Source: Merdimmobilis hominis
GTDB lineage: Bacteria; Bacillota; Clostridia; Oscillospirales; Ruminococcaceae
Length of the DNA: 40,424 nucleotides
NCBI RefSeq assembly: GCF_900104615.1
Contig: NZ_LT629939.1
Span: 2,306,124-2,346,547 of the forward strand
Direction of reading: 5' to 3'
In this document: one piece after another, positions 28,542 through 38,161 of the stretch
How the letters are laid out: each line of letters starts with the position of its first letter
Numbering within the stretch: the first letter of the stretch is position 1
Notes under the pieces: model-generated
Told to the model about the DNA's origin: nothing
The model's input: only the letters and a program-made list of their open reading frames with translations
Database searches by the model: none
Position numbers and translations under genes: made by a program

Positions 28542-29813
28542 ATAGGAATCCGAGACTTTTTCTCCCGCCTGCTGGGCGGGGAAGGGGAAAACACCCGTGT
28601 GACATTGGAGACAATCGCCGAGAGCCTCCCGGCCATGGCCACGTTTGGCGATGACCTGTACCGGTCGGACACAGTGCGCCAGGCGGTGCGGGCCATCGCG
28701 GAGGAGTGCGGCAAGATCACCCTTAAATCGGTGATTGAGCAGGAAAACCCCCACAAGATCACGGTGGTAAAAGACGACATCACCCAGCTATTCTCCTGCC
28801 GGCCCAACCCCTACCAATCCACCGCCGATTTTTTTGAGCAGGTGGTATACCAGTGGCTGGTGCGGGACAACGCCTTTATTTACCGCAAATATGAGACCCG
28901 CCGCAGCCGCAGCGGGCTGATCAGCGTCCACAAAGCCTTTTACCCCCTCAACCCCACTCGGGTGGAATTCCAGATGGATGGGCGGGGCGGCCTGTATCTC
29001 AAATTGGGATTTTTAGCGGGGGAGAGCTTCACCCTCCCCTACAGCAGTTTCATCCACCTGCGCCGGGAATATGGGCCAAACCCTCTTTTGGGTGGAGATG
29101 CCTTTGGACAGGTGGACACCCGGGAGGGGCTCAAGACTGCCCAGACCCTGGACCGGGCCCAGCAGCTGATCCCCAAAGCCCTAGAAGCCGGCCTCTCCAT
29201 GAACGGGGTCTTTGTGGCCCGCAATGTAGCGGAGGCCGACAAGCTGAAAAAGGAGCGGGACCGGTTTGAAAAGAGCCTGGAAAGCAGCGCCTCTGGCATT
29301 GCGGCCATCGACCTGGCGGGGGAGTTCATCCCCATCACCAAAAACGCCAAAGTAATCGACAAAGAGGTGCTGGAATACCTGGAAAACAAGCTGATTAAGG
29401 GTTTGGGGGTGTCCCCGGCCATCCTCAGCGGCGATTTTACCGAGACCCAGAGCTCCGCTTTTTATCAAAAGTGCATCGAGACGTTTATCGTCAAGTTTGA
29501 ACAGGCCATGACTGGGGTGTGTTACACCCCGCGGGAGCGGGCGCAGGGCCGGAAGGTGAAAATCTACGACCGGCAAATCCAGCACATGAGCCTGGAAACC
29601 CGGCTCAAGATCGCGGAAATCTACATGCCTACCGGCTACATCGGCGAGGATGAAGCCCGGGAACTCATCGGCATGGAGCCGAGGGGTGTCCAGGGCGGTG
29701 TCCAGTCCCTCAACTATGTGGAGAGACAGGTGGCTACCCAATACCAGATGCGGAGGGCAGGCCAGGGAAAGGCCCCGGATGAGCCGTTGACCCCCAAGAA
29801 AGAGGAGGAATGA
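28542..29813 (+). CDS. Portal protein (apparent ATA start)
   Basis: 423 aa if it starts at ATA 28542, seven bases after AAGGAGGTG. The typical portal N-terminus (GIRDFFSRLLGGEGENTRVT) lies before the first standard start at 28599 and the ribosome binding site fits only the ATA. HK97-type portal features follow: LETIAESLPAMATFGDDLYRS, FSCRPNPYQSTADFFEQ, WLVRDNAFIYRKY and GVSPAILSGDFTET. It forms the dodecameric DNA channel at the capsid vertex. The AUA start is unusual and matches the AUC start at 25103. Confidence 0.93.
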   Translation: MGIRDFFSRLLGGEGENTRVTLETIAESLPAMATFGDDLYRSDTVRQAVRAIAEECGKITLKSVIEQENPHKITVVKDDITQLFSCRPNPYQSTADFFEQVVYQWLVRDNAFIYRKYETRRSRSGLISVHKAFYPLNPTRVEFQMDGRGGLYLKLGFLAGESFTLPYSSFIHLRREYGPNPLLGGDAFGQVDTREGLKTAQTLDRAQQLIPKALEAGLSMNGVFVARNVAEADKLKKERDRFEKSLESSASGIAAIDLAGEFIPITKNAKVIDKEVLEYLENKLIKGLGVSPAILSGDFTETQSSAFYQKCIETFIVKFEQAMTGVCYTPRERAQGRKVKIYDRQIQHMSLETRLKIAEIYMPTGYIGEDEARELIGMEPRGVQGGVQSLNYVERQVATQYQMRRAGQGKAPDEPLTPKKEEE

Positions 29814-29816
29814 TCG

Positions 29817-30428
29817 TTGGAAGAGAATATGGAGCTTCGCGCCTTTGAGGTGCAGGCCGATGAGGCAGAGGAAGGGGTGATCGAGGGGTATGCTGTTGTC
29901 TATGGCCAGATGACCACCATCGGGGGTATGTTCCGGGAGGTGGTGGAGCCAGGCGCAGTCACCCAGGAGAGCTTAAAGGACGTCCCATTTTTTATCAATC
30001 ACAACGACCGTATGATCCCCGTGGCCCGGTACCAGTCAGGCCGGGCGGTGAACAGCCTGGAACTGTCTTTGGACAGCAAGGGCCTCCGTTTCCGCACCAA
30101 GCTGGATTTGGACAACAATGCTGAGGCCCGCAGCCTTTACAGCGGCATCAAGCGGGGGGATATCACCGGCATGTCCTTTGCATTTAAAATTGACGCCCAG
30201 CGGTGGGAGAATATGGCCAGCCCCATGCCCACCCGCCGCATCCAGAAATATAAGGAGATACGGGACATTTCCAGCGTTGTCCGCCCGGCTTACCGGGGGG
30301 CAAAGGTGGAAGCAAGGGCCGAACCCGCCACGGCGGAACAGGTCTTAGAGGAAGCCAGGAGGAAGGCCGCCCAAAGCTGTGATTTGGCGCTGCTGAAAGA
30401 CAAAATCCGCATGAAAGGAAAGGTATAG
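29817..30428 (+). CDS. HK97-type prohead protease
   Basis: 203 aa from TTG 29817 (AGAGGAGGAA, 6-nt spacing). Conserved sequence EGVIEGYAVVYGQM, catalytic His region FFINHNDRMIPVARY and catalytic Ser region GDITGMSFAFKI. It cleaves the capsid protein scaffold during head maturation. It directly precedes the capsid gene. Confidence 0.93.
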   Translation: MEENMELRAFEVQADEAEEGVIEGYAVVYGQMTTIGGMFREVVEPGAVTQESLKDVPFFINHNDRMIPVARYQSGRAVNSLELSLDSKGLRFRTKLDLDNNAEARSLYSGIKRGDITGMSFAFKIDAQRWENMASPMPTRRIQKYKEIRDISSVVRPAYRGAKVEARAEPATAEQVLEEARRKAAQSCDLALLKDKIRMKGKV

Positions 30429-30431
30429 CCC

Positions 30432-31748
30432 ATGAAAGACAAACTTTTGAAATTGATCCAGCAGAAGGAGACCCGCAAACAAGCGCTGCTCACCCAGGTG
30501 GAGAGCTGCGAGGATGTGGTCCAGCTGCGCAGCATGAACGCGGAGATGGACCAGCTCAATGGGGATATCGCAGAAATGCGCTCCATGTTGGAGGCGCTCC
30601 CCAATGAAGACATGGATGAGCGGGAGCAAGCCGCCCAGGAGGGAGCCGAACAGCGGGGAGAGATGCAGACCATCCTTTCCGCCATCCTGGGGGACCGGGC
30701 GCAGCGGGGCGAAGAGGAGGACGACGCCGAATACCGGGAAGCCTGGGCCCTGGAATTGACCGGCCGCCCCCTCACCGATGAACAGCGGGAGGTATTTGAC
30801 GCCACAAACGCCGAGTTCCGGGCCGCGTCGCCCCTCTCCACCGAAAACAGTGGGGCCCTCATCCCCAAAACGGTGACTGACGGCATCTGGGCCCGGGCCC
30901 AGGAAGGCCACGCCTTCTGGGCAGACGTAGATCCCTTGGGGGTTCCCGGGACGGTGGCCGCCATCAAGGACGACGAAAAAGGGGAGGACGCTAAGTGGTA
31001 CGATGAAGCCACCGAGACGGAGGACGGGACCGAATCCTTCAGCCAGGTAGAATTGGTGGGCCGGGAACTCTCCCGCTGCGTGCCGGTAACCTGGAAGCTG
31101 AAACGGATGGCAATCCAAGCGTTTCTGCCCTATCTGACCAAGAAATTGGGGCAGAAGGCGGGAGACGCTTTGGCCTATGGCGCGGTGCGGGGCAAAGGCG
31201 CCCCCGGGGATTCGGAGAGTTTCAAGCCGGAACCTTTGGGTGTGATTACCGCCTTGAAAAAAGAGAGCAGCACCCCACAGGTGGTCAAAGTCACCGGCCA
31301 GGTAGCTTACAAGGATTTGACCACCCTCATGGCGAAATTGGCCTCCGGTTACATGGCGGGAGCGGCTATCTATGCCAACAACGCAACCATCTGGGCCCAG
31401 CTGGCCAATGTGGTAGATGGGACAGGCCGCCCAGTCTTTATCGCTGACCCCTCCAACGAGGGGGTAGGCCGTATCTTGGGCCGCCCGGTGAAACTGGAAT
31501 CCGCCTTGGAGGACGGCCAAATCCTCCTGGGCAACCCCAGGGAGGGATATTTTGCCAACCTGGCCCAGGATATGACCATCACAGTGGAGGATCACGGAAA
31601 GAAGCGGTACACCGATTACATCATCTATGCCATTGCCGATGGCAAGCCTATGGACAACAAAGCTTTTGCTCTGTTGGAGGCGACCGCTGCTATGGCATCT
31701 GTTGCAGAACAGGTATCCTCAGAGCAAGACCCCAAAGCCTCCAAGTAA
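30432..31748 (+). CDS. HK97-type major capsid protein
   Basis: 438 aa. An N-terminal coiled-coil scaffold domain of about 100-120 residues (KLLKLIQQKETRKQALLTQV) is expected to be removed by the protease; then the HK97 fold, with SGALIPKTVTDGIWARAQEG, LGVPGTVAAI, LVGRELSRCVPVTWKLKRMA and the C-terminal YFANLAQDMTITVEDHGKK. It is preceded by the protease, as in HK97 systems. Confidence 0.95.
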   Translation: MKDKLLKLIQQKETRKQALLTQVESCEDVVQLRSMNAEMDQLNGDIAEMRSMLEALPNEDMDEREQAAQEGAEQRGEMQTILSAILGDRAQRGEEEDDAEYREAWALELTGRPLTDEQREVFDATNAEFRAASPLSTENSGALIPKTVTDGIWARAQEGHAFWADVDPLGVPGTVAAIKDDEKGEDAKWYDEATETEDGTESFSQVELVGRELSRCVPVTWKLKRMAIQAFLPYLTKKLGQKAGDALAYGAVRGKGAPGDSESFKPEPLGVITALKKESSTPQVVKVTGQVAYKDLTTLMAKLASGYMAGAAIYANNATIWAQLANVVDGTGRPVFIADPSNEGVGRILGRPVKLESALEDGQILLGNPREGYFANLAQDMTITVEDHGKKRYTDYIIYAIADGKPMDNKAFALLEATAAMASVAEQVSSEQDPKASK

Positions 31749-31757
31749 GAGGGTGGC

Positions 31758-32048
31758 ATGATGAAACCATCAGAACAGGCCCGGGAACAGGTCAAGGCCC
31801 TCATGGGCATCACCTACAGCGATCCCATAGAGGATCAAAAAATTGAGTGGCAGATGGAATCCTGCATGGCGGACATGGTGGGCGCCGGGGTGCCGGTGGA
31901 GCTGCTGGAAACCCCTCTTGCAGTAGACAGTATGGCCTTGTACTGCAAAATGCGGCAGGGCAGCGACACCGCCAGCATCCAAAACCACCCAGTCTATATC
32001 GCCAACCTATCCAAACTGCGCAGCACAGAGGTGGACACCAATGGCTGA
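31758..32048 (+). CDS. Head-tail connector (gp6-like)
   Basis: 96 aa, acidic/helical (REQVKALMGITYSDPIEDQK, then MADMVGAGVPVELLETPLA). It lies directly after the capsid gene, the place of gp6-like DNA-packaging/connector proteins. It overlaps the next gene by 8 bp. Assignment relies on size, position and general resemblance. Confidence 0.75.
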   Translation: MMKPSEQAREQVKALMGITYSDPIEDQKIEWQMESCMADMVGAGVPVELLETPLAVDSMALYCKMRQGSDTASIQNHPVYIANLSKLRSTEVDTNG

Positions 32049-32430
32049 TCTTGTCATCCATCCCCACACATTCATCCGGATCAGCAAAAAAACAAGCACC
32101 TACACAGCAGGGAACGGGGCGTCCGAAACATGGGCGCCCCTCACCCGCATCTGTCATGGCGTGGTGAGCGATGCCTTCCCGGTGGAATGGCGGGGGGCCT
32201 TCGGCGCGGATATGATCAGTGCTGCGGCCCAGAACATCCGCCAGATGGCCACAGTCCGAATGTCCTATCACCCCGATGTATGGGAAGCCCTGCGGACAAG
32301 GGAGGTACGGGTACACCTGGTGGAGGAGGGCCCGAAAGCCCATCCTTTTGTGGTCTACGGTGACGCGGACAATGTGGGGATGCAAAACCAGGTTTTGGAA
32401 TTTAAAGTCCACCGGCTGGAGGGGAAATAG
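32041..32430 (+). CDS. Head closure / neck protein
   Basis: 129 aa, beta-rich (FIRISKKTSTYTAGNGASE, VEWRGAFGADMISAAAQNIR and a C-terminal VLEFKVHRL), in the position of head-closure proteins after gp6. It overlaps the previous gene by 8 bp. Function inferred mainly from synteny. Confidence 0.65.
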   Translation: MADLVIHPHTFIRISKKTSTYTAGNGASETWAPLTRICHGVVSDAFPVEWRGAFGADMISAAAQNIRQMATVRMSYHPDVWEALRTREVRVHLVEEGPKAHPFVVYGDADNVGMQNQVLEFKVHRLEGK

Positions 32431-32431
32431 C

Positions 32432-32803
32432 GTGGAAGAACTGGCAAACCAAATCCAGCGGGCGCTGGATGAGCGGCTGTACCCATCGGGGGTCTATTCC
32501 TTCCGGGATCTGGCCCAGGAAGTGGAAGGGCAGCTTCCAGAGGAGTATGCCGTGTATACGATAACTGGGGAGAAGCCTTTGGCTTTTGCTTCCGGCCTCC
32601 CGGTTTGGAAGGAGATCAGTCTGCAAGTCCGCTATTTTGCAGTGGAAAGCAGGTACAGCAGCCAGCACATAAGGGCCATCCAGGAGGCGGCCCACAGCCT
32701 GGGGTTCCGGGGATGGGATATAGAGCCTATCTACCGGATGAAGCCGGAAGAAAAACGGGGCGCCCTGCTGGAATTCGCTTTGGAAAGGGCGGTGAAATTG
32801 TGA
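32432..32803 (+). CDS. Tail completion/neck protein
   Basis: 123 aa from GTG 32432. Features LANQIQRALDERLYPSGVYS and EYAVYTITGEKPLAFASG, with a beta-rich body. It sits between the head-closure and HK97 gp10-type proteins, where minor neck/tail-terminator proteins are encoded. Overlaps the next gene by 4 bp (GTGA). Synteny-based. Confidence 0.65.
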   Translation: MEELANQIQRALDERLYPSGVYSFRDLAQEVEGQLPEEYAVYTITGEKPLAFASGLPVWKEISLQVRYFAVESRYSSQHIRAIQEAAHSLGFRGWDIEPIYRMKPEEKRGALLEFALERAVKL

Positions 32804-33183
32804 GACATCAATTTGACTTGAATGCAGACAACCTCATCCAAGGGTTATCGGATACCCTGAATGAGGATTTGGAGCGGGGTTTGGACAAAGCCGCCGCCCG
32901 GGCGATGGAAGCCCTCCGGGATGCTTCCCCCCGAGGGGAACTGGCCGATTCCGGAGAAAAACCCTACCGGGACAGCTGGTATGTCAAAGACAGGTACAAG
33001 AAGGTCCGCTACATCACCAACGACAAGTATGTGGACGGCCCGGACGGCCCCATCCCCCTCAAAATGCTGCTGGAATATGGCACCGAGGAGATGCCCGCCC
33101 AGCCTCACATCCAAAAGACCTACGACGCCATAGAGGATGAGCTGGCAGAGATCATCCTGGGCGAAATCAACCTAGACCTATAA
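32800..33183 (+). CDS. HK97 gp10-type tail-component protein
   Basis: 127 aa from GTG 32800 (GTGA overlap with previous stop). Pattern: N-terminal helix (LSDTLNEDLERGLDKAAARAM), then SPRGELADSGEKPYRDSWYV and GTEEMPAQPHIQKTYD, as in the HK97 gp10 family (R...D.W...GT...P.PF/H). A head-tail joining or tail-terminator role is expected. Confidence 0.82.
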   Translation: MRHQFDLNADNLIQGLSDTLNEDLERGLDKAAARAMEALRDASPRGELADSGEKPYRDSWYVKDRYKKVRYITNDKYVDGPDGPIPLKMLLEYGTEEMPAQPHIQKTYDAIEDELAEIILGEINLDL

Positions 33184-33195
33184 GGAGGACAAGAC

Positions 33196-33837
33196 ATGGC
33201 AGCAGACTACAAAAAACAGGCCCCGGCATATCACGGCATCACCAATGCCAAATATGCCCTGCGGGATGATAGCGGGGCCCCCGGCACCGAGGTGAAGGAA
33301 ATCCCCTATATCAAAAGCATCTCCCACGAGCCCCAGGTGGAGGCTCAGGAAGTGTTTGCCAATGACAGCAAGGTGCTCACCATCCCCAGCGACCAGGGCA
33401 GCACCGGCAGCCTGGGAACCACAGCCCCTTACCGGGCCCTGGAAATCGATCTGGGCCAGCTGATGGAGGTGGACGGGGCCACCGCCGAGGTGAAGATCAC
33501 CGGGTACAAACGCGTTGATCTGTATTACGAGTACAGCGAGACCACCCAGAGCGGCATCAACTACAAGGTCAAAGTTTGGGCCCTCAATGTGGAGATGGGC
33601 AAAGCCACCCGCAGCCATGCCACCGATGAGAACACCGCGACCTTAGGCGAATACCAGTATCCCATTACCATCTACGGCGACAAGGTGAAGGATTCCACCG
33701 GATCAGCGGTTTACCAGGATGCCAACGGCAACGAGATCACCGCCACTATGGTCATCTCTGTGCCGGGGGACGCCAACTATGCCGACTTTGGAAAGACCGT
33801 ACCGGTGGTAAAGGTGAAAGCGGCATTGGAGAGCTAG
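33196..33837 (+). CDS. Major tail protein (phi13-like)
   Basis: 213 aa with ATAAGGAGG before the ATG. Beta-rich: EVKEIPYIKSISHEPQVEAQ, VLTIPSDQGSTGSLGTTAPY, ATAEVKITGYKRVDLYYEYS and GEYQYPITIYGDKVKD. This is typical of phi13-family tail tube subunits. It precedes the tail chaperone and tape-measure genes. Confidence 0.85.
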   Translation: MAADYKKQAPAYHGITNAKYALRDDSGAPGTEVKEIPYIKSISHEPQVEAQEVFANDSKVLTIPSDQGSTGSLGTTAPYRALEIDLGQLMEVDGATAEVKITGYKRVDLYYEYSETTQSGINYKVKVWALNVEMGKATRSHATDENTATLGEYQYPITIYGDKVKDSTGSAVYQDANGNEITATMVISVPGDANYADFGKTVPVVKVKAALES

Positions 33838-33840
33838 CCC

Positions 33841-34356
33841 ATGGAACTGCAAATCAGCGGCAAGCCCTATGAGGTCTCCCCGGCGTTTTTGACCTTATAC
33901 CGGTATCGGGCGCGCTATGGGACCTCCTTTTTAGCGGGGAAGGAACCAACCTTTCAACAGCTGTTTCAGCTGATCTATGAGGGCATAAAGGGGCCAAAAC
34001 CAGGCCGGAATAAATTGGAACGGGAAGCGGCCCAAGACCCGGGGTTCCCCGCCCAAGCCTACTCTATATTCTGCGAGATGACCAAATCTGCCCGGCGGCG
34101 GTGGGAAGGAGGGCCCGCCGCCGCGCCGGTAGATGAATACCAGATCATGGCCCTGTTCGCCCAAAGCTCCCTGCCAGCTTTCCTCCTTTCGGAGCTGACC
34201 ATCTTCCAACTGCTGGAACAGCTGGAAGCCTGTTTTGGGCAGGGAGCCGCCCCAGCGCCCAGGGAGATGAGCTCCCAAGAGCGCAAGGCCCTATACAGCA
34301 TCACCCCAGAGCGGGAGGCCCAGGTGGAGGAATACCTCGCCAGACAGGAGGGATAG
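33841..34356 (+). CDS. Tail assembly chaperone-like protein
   Basis: 171 aa between major tail protein and tape measure, the standard location of the gpG-type chaperone. Short, helical C-terminus (MSSQERKALYSITPEREAQV). No second, frameshifted product is visible, so the usual gpG/gpGT frameshift seems absent here. Assigned by position. Confidence 0.65.
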   Translation: MELQISGKPYEVSPAFLTLYRYRARYGTSFLAGKEPTFQQLFQLIYEGIKGPKPGRNKLEREAAQDPGFPAQAYSIFCEMTKSARRRWEGGPAAAPVDEYQIMALFAQSSLPAFLLSELTIFQLLEQLEACFGQGAAPAPREMSSQERKALYSITPEREAQVEEYLARQEG

Positions 34357-34359
34357 ACC

Positions 34360-37302
34360 ATGGCGAAAAAGAAACTGGAAATTGAAATCCGCGGTAACAC
34401 CGAACAGTTCCGGCAAGAGTTGAAAAAGCTGGATCAAGGGATGAAAAATGCGGGAAACCGGGCCAAATCCCTAAAAGACCTACTCAATTTGGAGTGGAAC
34501 AATAAAAAATTTCTGGATGCGCAGAAACAGGCCCAGAAGGCGGTGGAGAAATCCACCGAGAAGGTCAAACTCCTCAAAGAGGGGCTGAAATCCCTGGAAC
34601 AAGCGCCTGCCAGTGAGGCGCGTAACCAGGAGATCGAAAAATTGACCACCCAGCTGGTGAAAGCAGAAACCCAAGCCAAGAGGGCAACCATTGCCCTAAA
34701 TGAGATCAACAGTTTACAGGCGAAGAGGGCAAACCAGCAGCTGGGCGCCGCTGGTGGGAAGGCGATCCAGACCGGGGCGGTGATGTCGGCGGCGATTACC
34801 GCCCCCCTCGCCCTCCTGGCCAATGAGGGAAAACAGGTCTACAGCGATCTGGCCGAATCCCAGAATGTGGTGGAGCAGGCATTTGGGGCCAGCGCCAGCA
34901 AGGTGGATGAATGGTCAAAGACTTTGCTCCAATCCAACGGCATCTCCGAGTTGACCGCCAAGCAGACCGCCGGCCTCTATAAGGCCATGGGAGACGGCAT
35001 GGACGTCCCCATCCAAAAGGGCGAGGAGATGGCCATGAACCTCACAGCCCTGGCCGGGGACGTCTCATCCTTTTACAACACAAGCTATGAGATGAGCAGC
35101 AAAGCCCTGGAAGGGATTTACACCGGCGAGACCGAAGCCCTCAAAAAGTACGGTGTAGTCATGACTGAGGCAAACTTGCAGGCATATGCCCTTGCCCAGG
35201 GATATGAGACCTTGTATAAGGACATGGACCAAGGCGAGAAGGTCATGCTCCGGTATCAGTTTGTCACCGACGCCCTCAAAGTGGCCCAGGGGGATTTTGC
35301 CCGCACCATAGACAGCACCGCAAACCAAGAGCGGCTGGCCGCGGAACAGCGTAAACAGGCAGCCGCCGAGCTGGTCAAAGGGATTATGCCGGCCTATGAT
35401 GAACTGCTCAAGGTAGTCAATAAGCTCCTCACGGGGTTTAACCAACTGAGCGATGGGGAGAAAAAAGCCCTCACCACCATTCTTGCCACAGCGGCGGCCA
35501 CTGGCCCGGTAATCACGGTGATGGGAGCCGCCGCTAAGGGGGTCAGTGGGTTCCGGAGTGCCCTGGAAGCCGCAAAGCTTGCTTCCGACGGCGCAAGCAA
35601 GGCAGTGACTCTGCTTAACCTGGCGGCCAACCCCCTCACCGCCACCCTAGGGGCCGCAGCGGTGGCCCTCGTGGCCTTAGCGGTACAGATGGACGCTGCT
35701 TACAACCCGGCAACCCGGCTGAACAACGCCATCAAGGAATCCCGGCAGGAGTACGAGGCAGCGGTGCAGGCGGCTGAAAAAGCCCAGGAGGCATCCCGGC
35801 AGGAGGTTGAAACCACCCAGCAGCTGATCCAGACCTATGATGAGCTCAACAGCAAAACAGAGCTCACCGCCCAGGAAAAAGAGCGGCTCCAAGGGGTGGT
35901 GGAACAGCTGAACCAGGCATTGCCGGGGGCCATATCCCTCCTGGATGAGGAGACAGGCCGGTACAGCACCCAGGCCAGTGTCCTCTATGGCCTCAATGAG
36001 GAGCGGGCGCGGGAAATCCGGTTGCTCCAAATGCGGGAGGAAGTGCTGGCCGGCAAAAAGCGGTTGGAAGATATCGAAACTGAAAAAGGTGAGTTACAGC
36101 AACAGATTGATTATAAGACGCGAAACCTTGAAATTGCTAAAATTACTGGTGACGATTACAGTGTTGGGGATTTACAGGCCCAAATTGATGGCTTAGCTGA
36201 TTCCATGCGATCATTGGAGCAAGAGGAGAATAAGCTCAATCGTACCCAGAAAATTTTTGAGCGAAAGATGGAAGGAGGGTTCCATCCTGAAAAATCCATC
36301 GCCAGCACAGGGATCAAGGCCATCTATGGGGAAGACATCAATGGATTTAAGAAAGAGCGGGACTTGCTGATTATGCAGCGGGATATGGACCTTATCACCA
36401 ACGAACAGTACCTGGAGCGGCTGAAAGAGGCCCAGGAAAAGTACCTGGCCGAAAACAGCGCTGAGTGGAGGGAGGCCCAGGCGGAGATCACCCAGGGGGA
36501 GGCCATTGCCTACGATACCCGGTTGAGCAACCTAAAAGGATTTGCCTCCGCTGCGAAGTCCATCCAAAAGAGCCAGTACGAGGAGCAAATCCAATATGCC
36601 AAGGACGCCTACAGCTACGAAAAGCAGCTGGTGCAGGACCGGTACAACGCCGAAGTCAAGGCAGTAGAGAAGGCCCTGGCCGCCACCGAAAAGAAAATCA
36701 ATGCGGAGATCGCCGCCATTGACAAGGAGATCGAGGCCCGCAAGCGGCTCAAAGAGGATGAGGCCACCCAGGAGGAGAAGGACGCCATCATCGCCCAGCT
36801 CCAATACGGGAAATTGGACGACTTTACCCGCCGGGAACTGTTGGCCCAGCTGGACCAGATCCATCAGCTGGAGGCAGAGCGGCAGTGGGAACGGGAGCAG
36901 GCCGACCGTAAGGAAGCCCTCCAACAGGAGTTAGCCGACGCCCGGGAGGTGGCCGAACAGAAGAAAGCCGACCTCCAAAGCCTTTTGGAAACCGAACAAA
37001 GGGCACTGGATGAAGCCTATAACCTCCACATTGAGCAGCTAAACCAGGTCTTTGGCATGTCCAGCACCGAGATGAACAAAATATCCACTGATTTTGTAAA
37101 GACCCTGGATGAAGGGGCCAAACAGGTGGCCCGCCAACTGGAGGCGATGATTGAGAAGCTGCGCCGGGCCCAGAACAGCGCCCGGCAGACCGCCAATGTG
37201 ACCTACGACTACAGCGACCGCAGTTCCCGCCTTACCCTCACCGGCACCAGTTACACCGATGAGCAGGCGGCCCGGGTTTTCCGCAATATGATGCTGAGGT
37301 GA
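34360..37302 (+). CDS. Tape measure protein
   Basis: 980 aa, the largest phage gene in the window. An N-terminal coiled coil is followed by a tape-measure membrane/hydrophobic segment (GAVMSAAITAPLALLANEG), conserved VEQAFGASASKVDEWSKTLL, SFYNTSYEMSSKALEGIYTG and ALKKYGVVMTEANLQAYA. Long coiled coils occupy the C-terminal half. It sets tail length and passes into the cell at injection. Bases about 36090-36260 are AT-richer than the rest of the gene and look like a mosaic segment. Confidence 0.93.
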   Translation: MAKKKLEIEIRGNTEQFRQELKKLDQGMKNAGNRAKSLKDLLNLEWNNKKFLDAQKQAQKAVEKSTEKVKLLKEGLKSLEQAPASEARNQEIEKLTTQLVKAETQAKRATIALNEINSLQAKRANQQLGAAGGKAIQTGAVMSAAITAPLALLANEGKQVYSDLAESQNVVEQAFGASASKVDEWSKTLLQSNGISELTAKQTAGLYKAMGDGMDVPIQKGEEMAMNLTALAGDVSSFYNTSYEMSSKALEGIYTGETEALKKYGVVMTEANLQAYALAQGYETLYKDMDQGEKVMLRYQFVTDALKVAQGDFARTIDSTANQERLAAEQRKQAAAELVKGIMPAYDELLKVVNKLLTGFNQLSDGEKKALTTILATAAATGPVITVMGAAAKGVSGFRSALEAAKLASDGASKAVTLLNLAANPLTATLGAAAVALVALAVQMDAAYNPATRLNNAIKESRQEYEAAVQAAEKAQEASRQEVETTQQLIQTYDELNSKTELTAQEKERLQGVVEQLNQALPGAISLLDEETGRYSTQASVLYGLNEERAREIRLLQMREEVLAGKKRLEDIETEKGELQQQIDYKTRNLEIAKITGDDYSVGDLQAQIDGLADSMRSLEQEENKLNRTQKIFERKMEGGFHPEKSIASTGIKAIYGEDINGFKKERDLLIMQRDMDLITNEQYLERLKEAQEKYLAENSAEWREAQAEITQGEAIAYDTRLSNLKGFASAAKSIQKSQYEEQIQYAKDAYSYEKQLVQDRYNAEVKAVEKALAATEKKINAEIAAIDKEIEARKRLKEDEATQEEKDAIIAQLQYGKLDDFTRRELLAQLDQIHQLEAERQWEREQADRKEALQQELADAREVAEQKKADLQSLLETEQRALDEAYNLHIEQLNQVFGMSSTEMNKISTDFVKTLDEGAKQVARQLEAMIEKLRRAQNSARQTANVTYDYSDRSSRLTLTGTSYTDEQAARVFRNMMLR

Positions 37303-37312
37303 GGAGGATGCC

Positions 37313-38158
37313 ATGAAGCGACTGACCTATTTATCCGACAATGGGGCCATTATCCAGTTCAACGCGGGCGGGCCTTACTTTGTCAGCTATGCCGATTTGA
37401 GCAGCGCTGGGGCCTCCTTTGACGAGCATGCAGTCATCGGCAGCGATGGAGTGCTTACTCTGGGCGGCAGCTATGACAAAAAGACCATCCCCGCCACTGG
37501 GCAGATCGTGGGACTGAGCAAGCGGCATCTGGAACAGCTGCGGACCAACCTGGCCATGGCCATGAACATCCACTTTGAGGGGACGCTGGTGGCCGAACAG
37601 CACGACGGCAGCCGAAAAAAGCTGCGGGTGCGGCCCTCTGGCAACCCCGGATTTGAGGGGGAAAAGGGCCTCTGCCAGCCCTTTACCCTGGAATGGCAGA
37701 GCGACTCCCCCTATTGGACTGACTACGATTCCATCGTCCTGCCCATCGGCCAGATAAAAGCCCTGTGGCATTTCCCGTTTTCCACCCCCATCCTCTTTGG
37801 CTATGCGGTGGCGGACGTGGAGGTATACAACACCACCTCCATCACCATCCCCACCCGGATTGAAATCCTCTCCCAGTCCACGGCGGTGACCATCACCAAC
37901 CACTCCACCGGGGAATGGCTCCAGGTCAACGAGGCCATCGGTGAGGGGCAGAAAATGGTAGTGGACAGCGAGACGGCGGACATCTACATCCAAGATCTGC
38001 TCACCGGCCGCAAAACCAATGCCACCAACCGCCTGGAAGCGGGCAGCACCCCCATCACCCTGGCGCCGGGGAAAAACCGGATTGAGCTGGAAAACGGCAT
38101 CGCCGGTTCCCGGCCCCTCTCCTATATCATCTACAACAAACCATATTTGGCGGTGTAA
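37313..38158 (+). CDS. Distal tail protein
   Basis: 281 aa starting just after the tape measure. N-terminal beta domain (RLTYLSDNGAIIQFNAGG), then LGGSYDKKTIPATGQIVGLS and KLRVRPSGNPGFEG; the C-terminal half is beta-sandwich-like (IAGSRPLSYIIYNKPYLAV). Position and pattern fit the siphophage distal tail (Dit) family at the tail tip. Adjacent to the Gp37-like tail protein, as expected. Confidence 0.85.
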   Translation: MKRLTYLSDNGAIIQFNAGGPYFVSYADLSSAGASFDEHAVIGSDGVLTLGGSYDKKTIPATGQIVGLSKRHLEQLRTNLAMAMNIHFEGTLVAEQHDGSRKKLRVRPSGNPGFEGEKGLCQPFTLEWQSDSPYWTDYDSIVLPIGQIKALWHFPFSTPILFGYAVADVEVYNTTSITIPTRIEILSQSTAVTITNHSTGEWLQVNEAIGEGQKMVVDSETADIYIQDLLTGRKTNATNRLEAGSTPITLAPGKNRIELENGIAGSRPLSYIIYNKPYLAV

Positions 38159-38161
38159 ATT

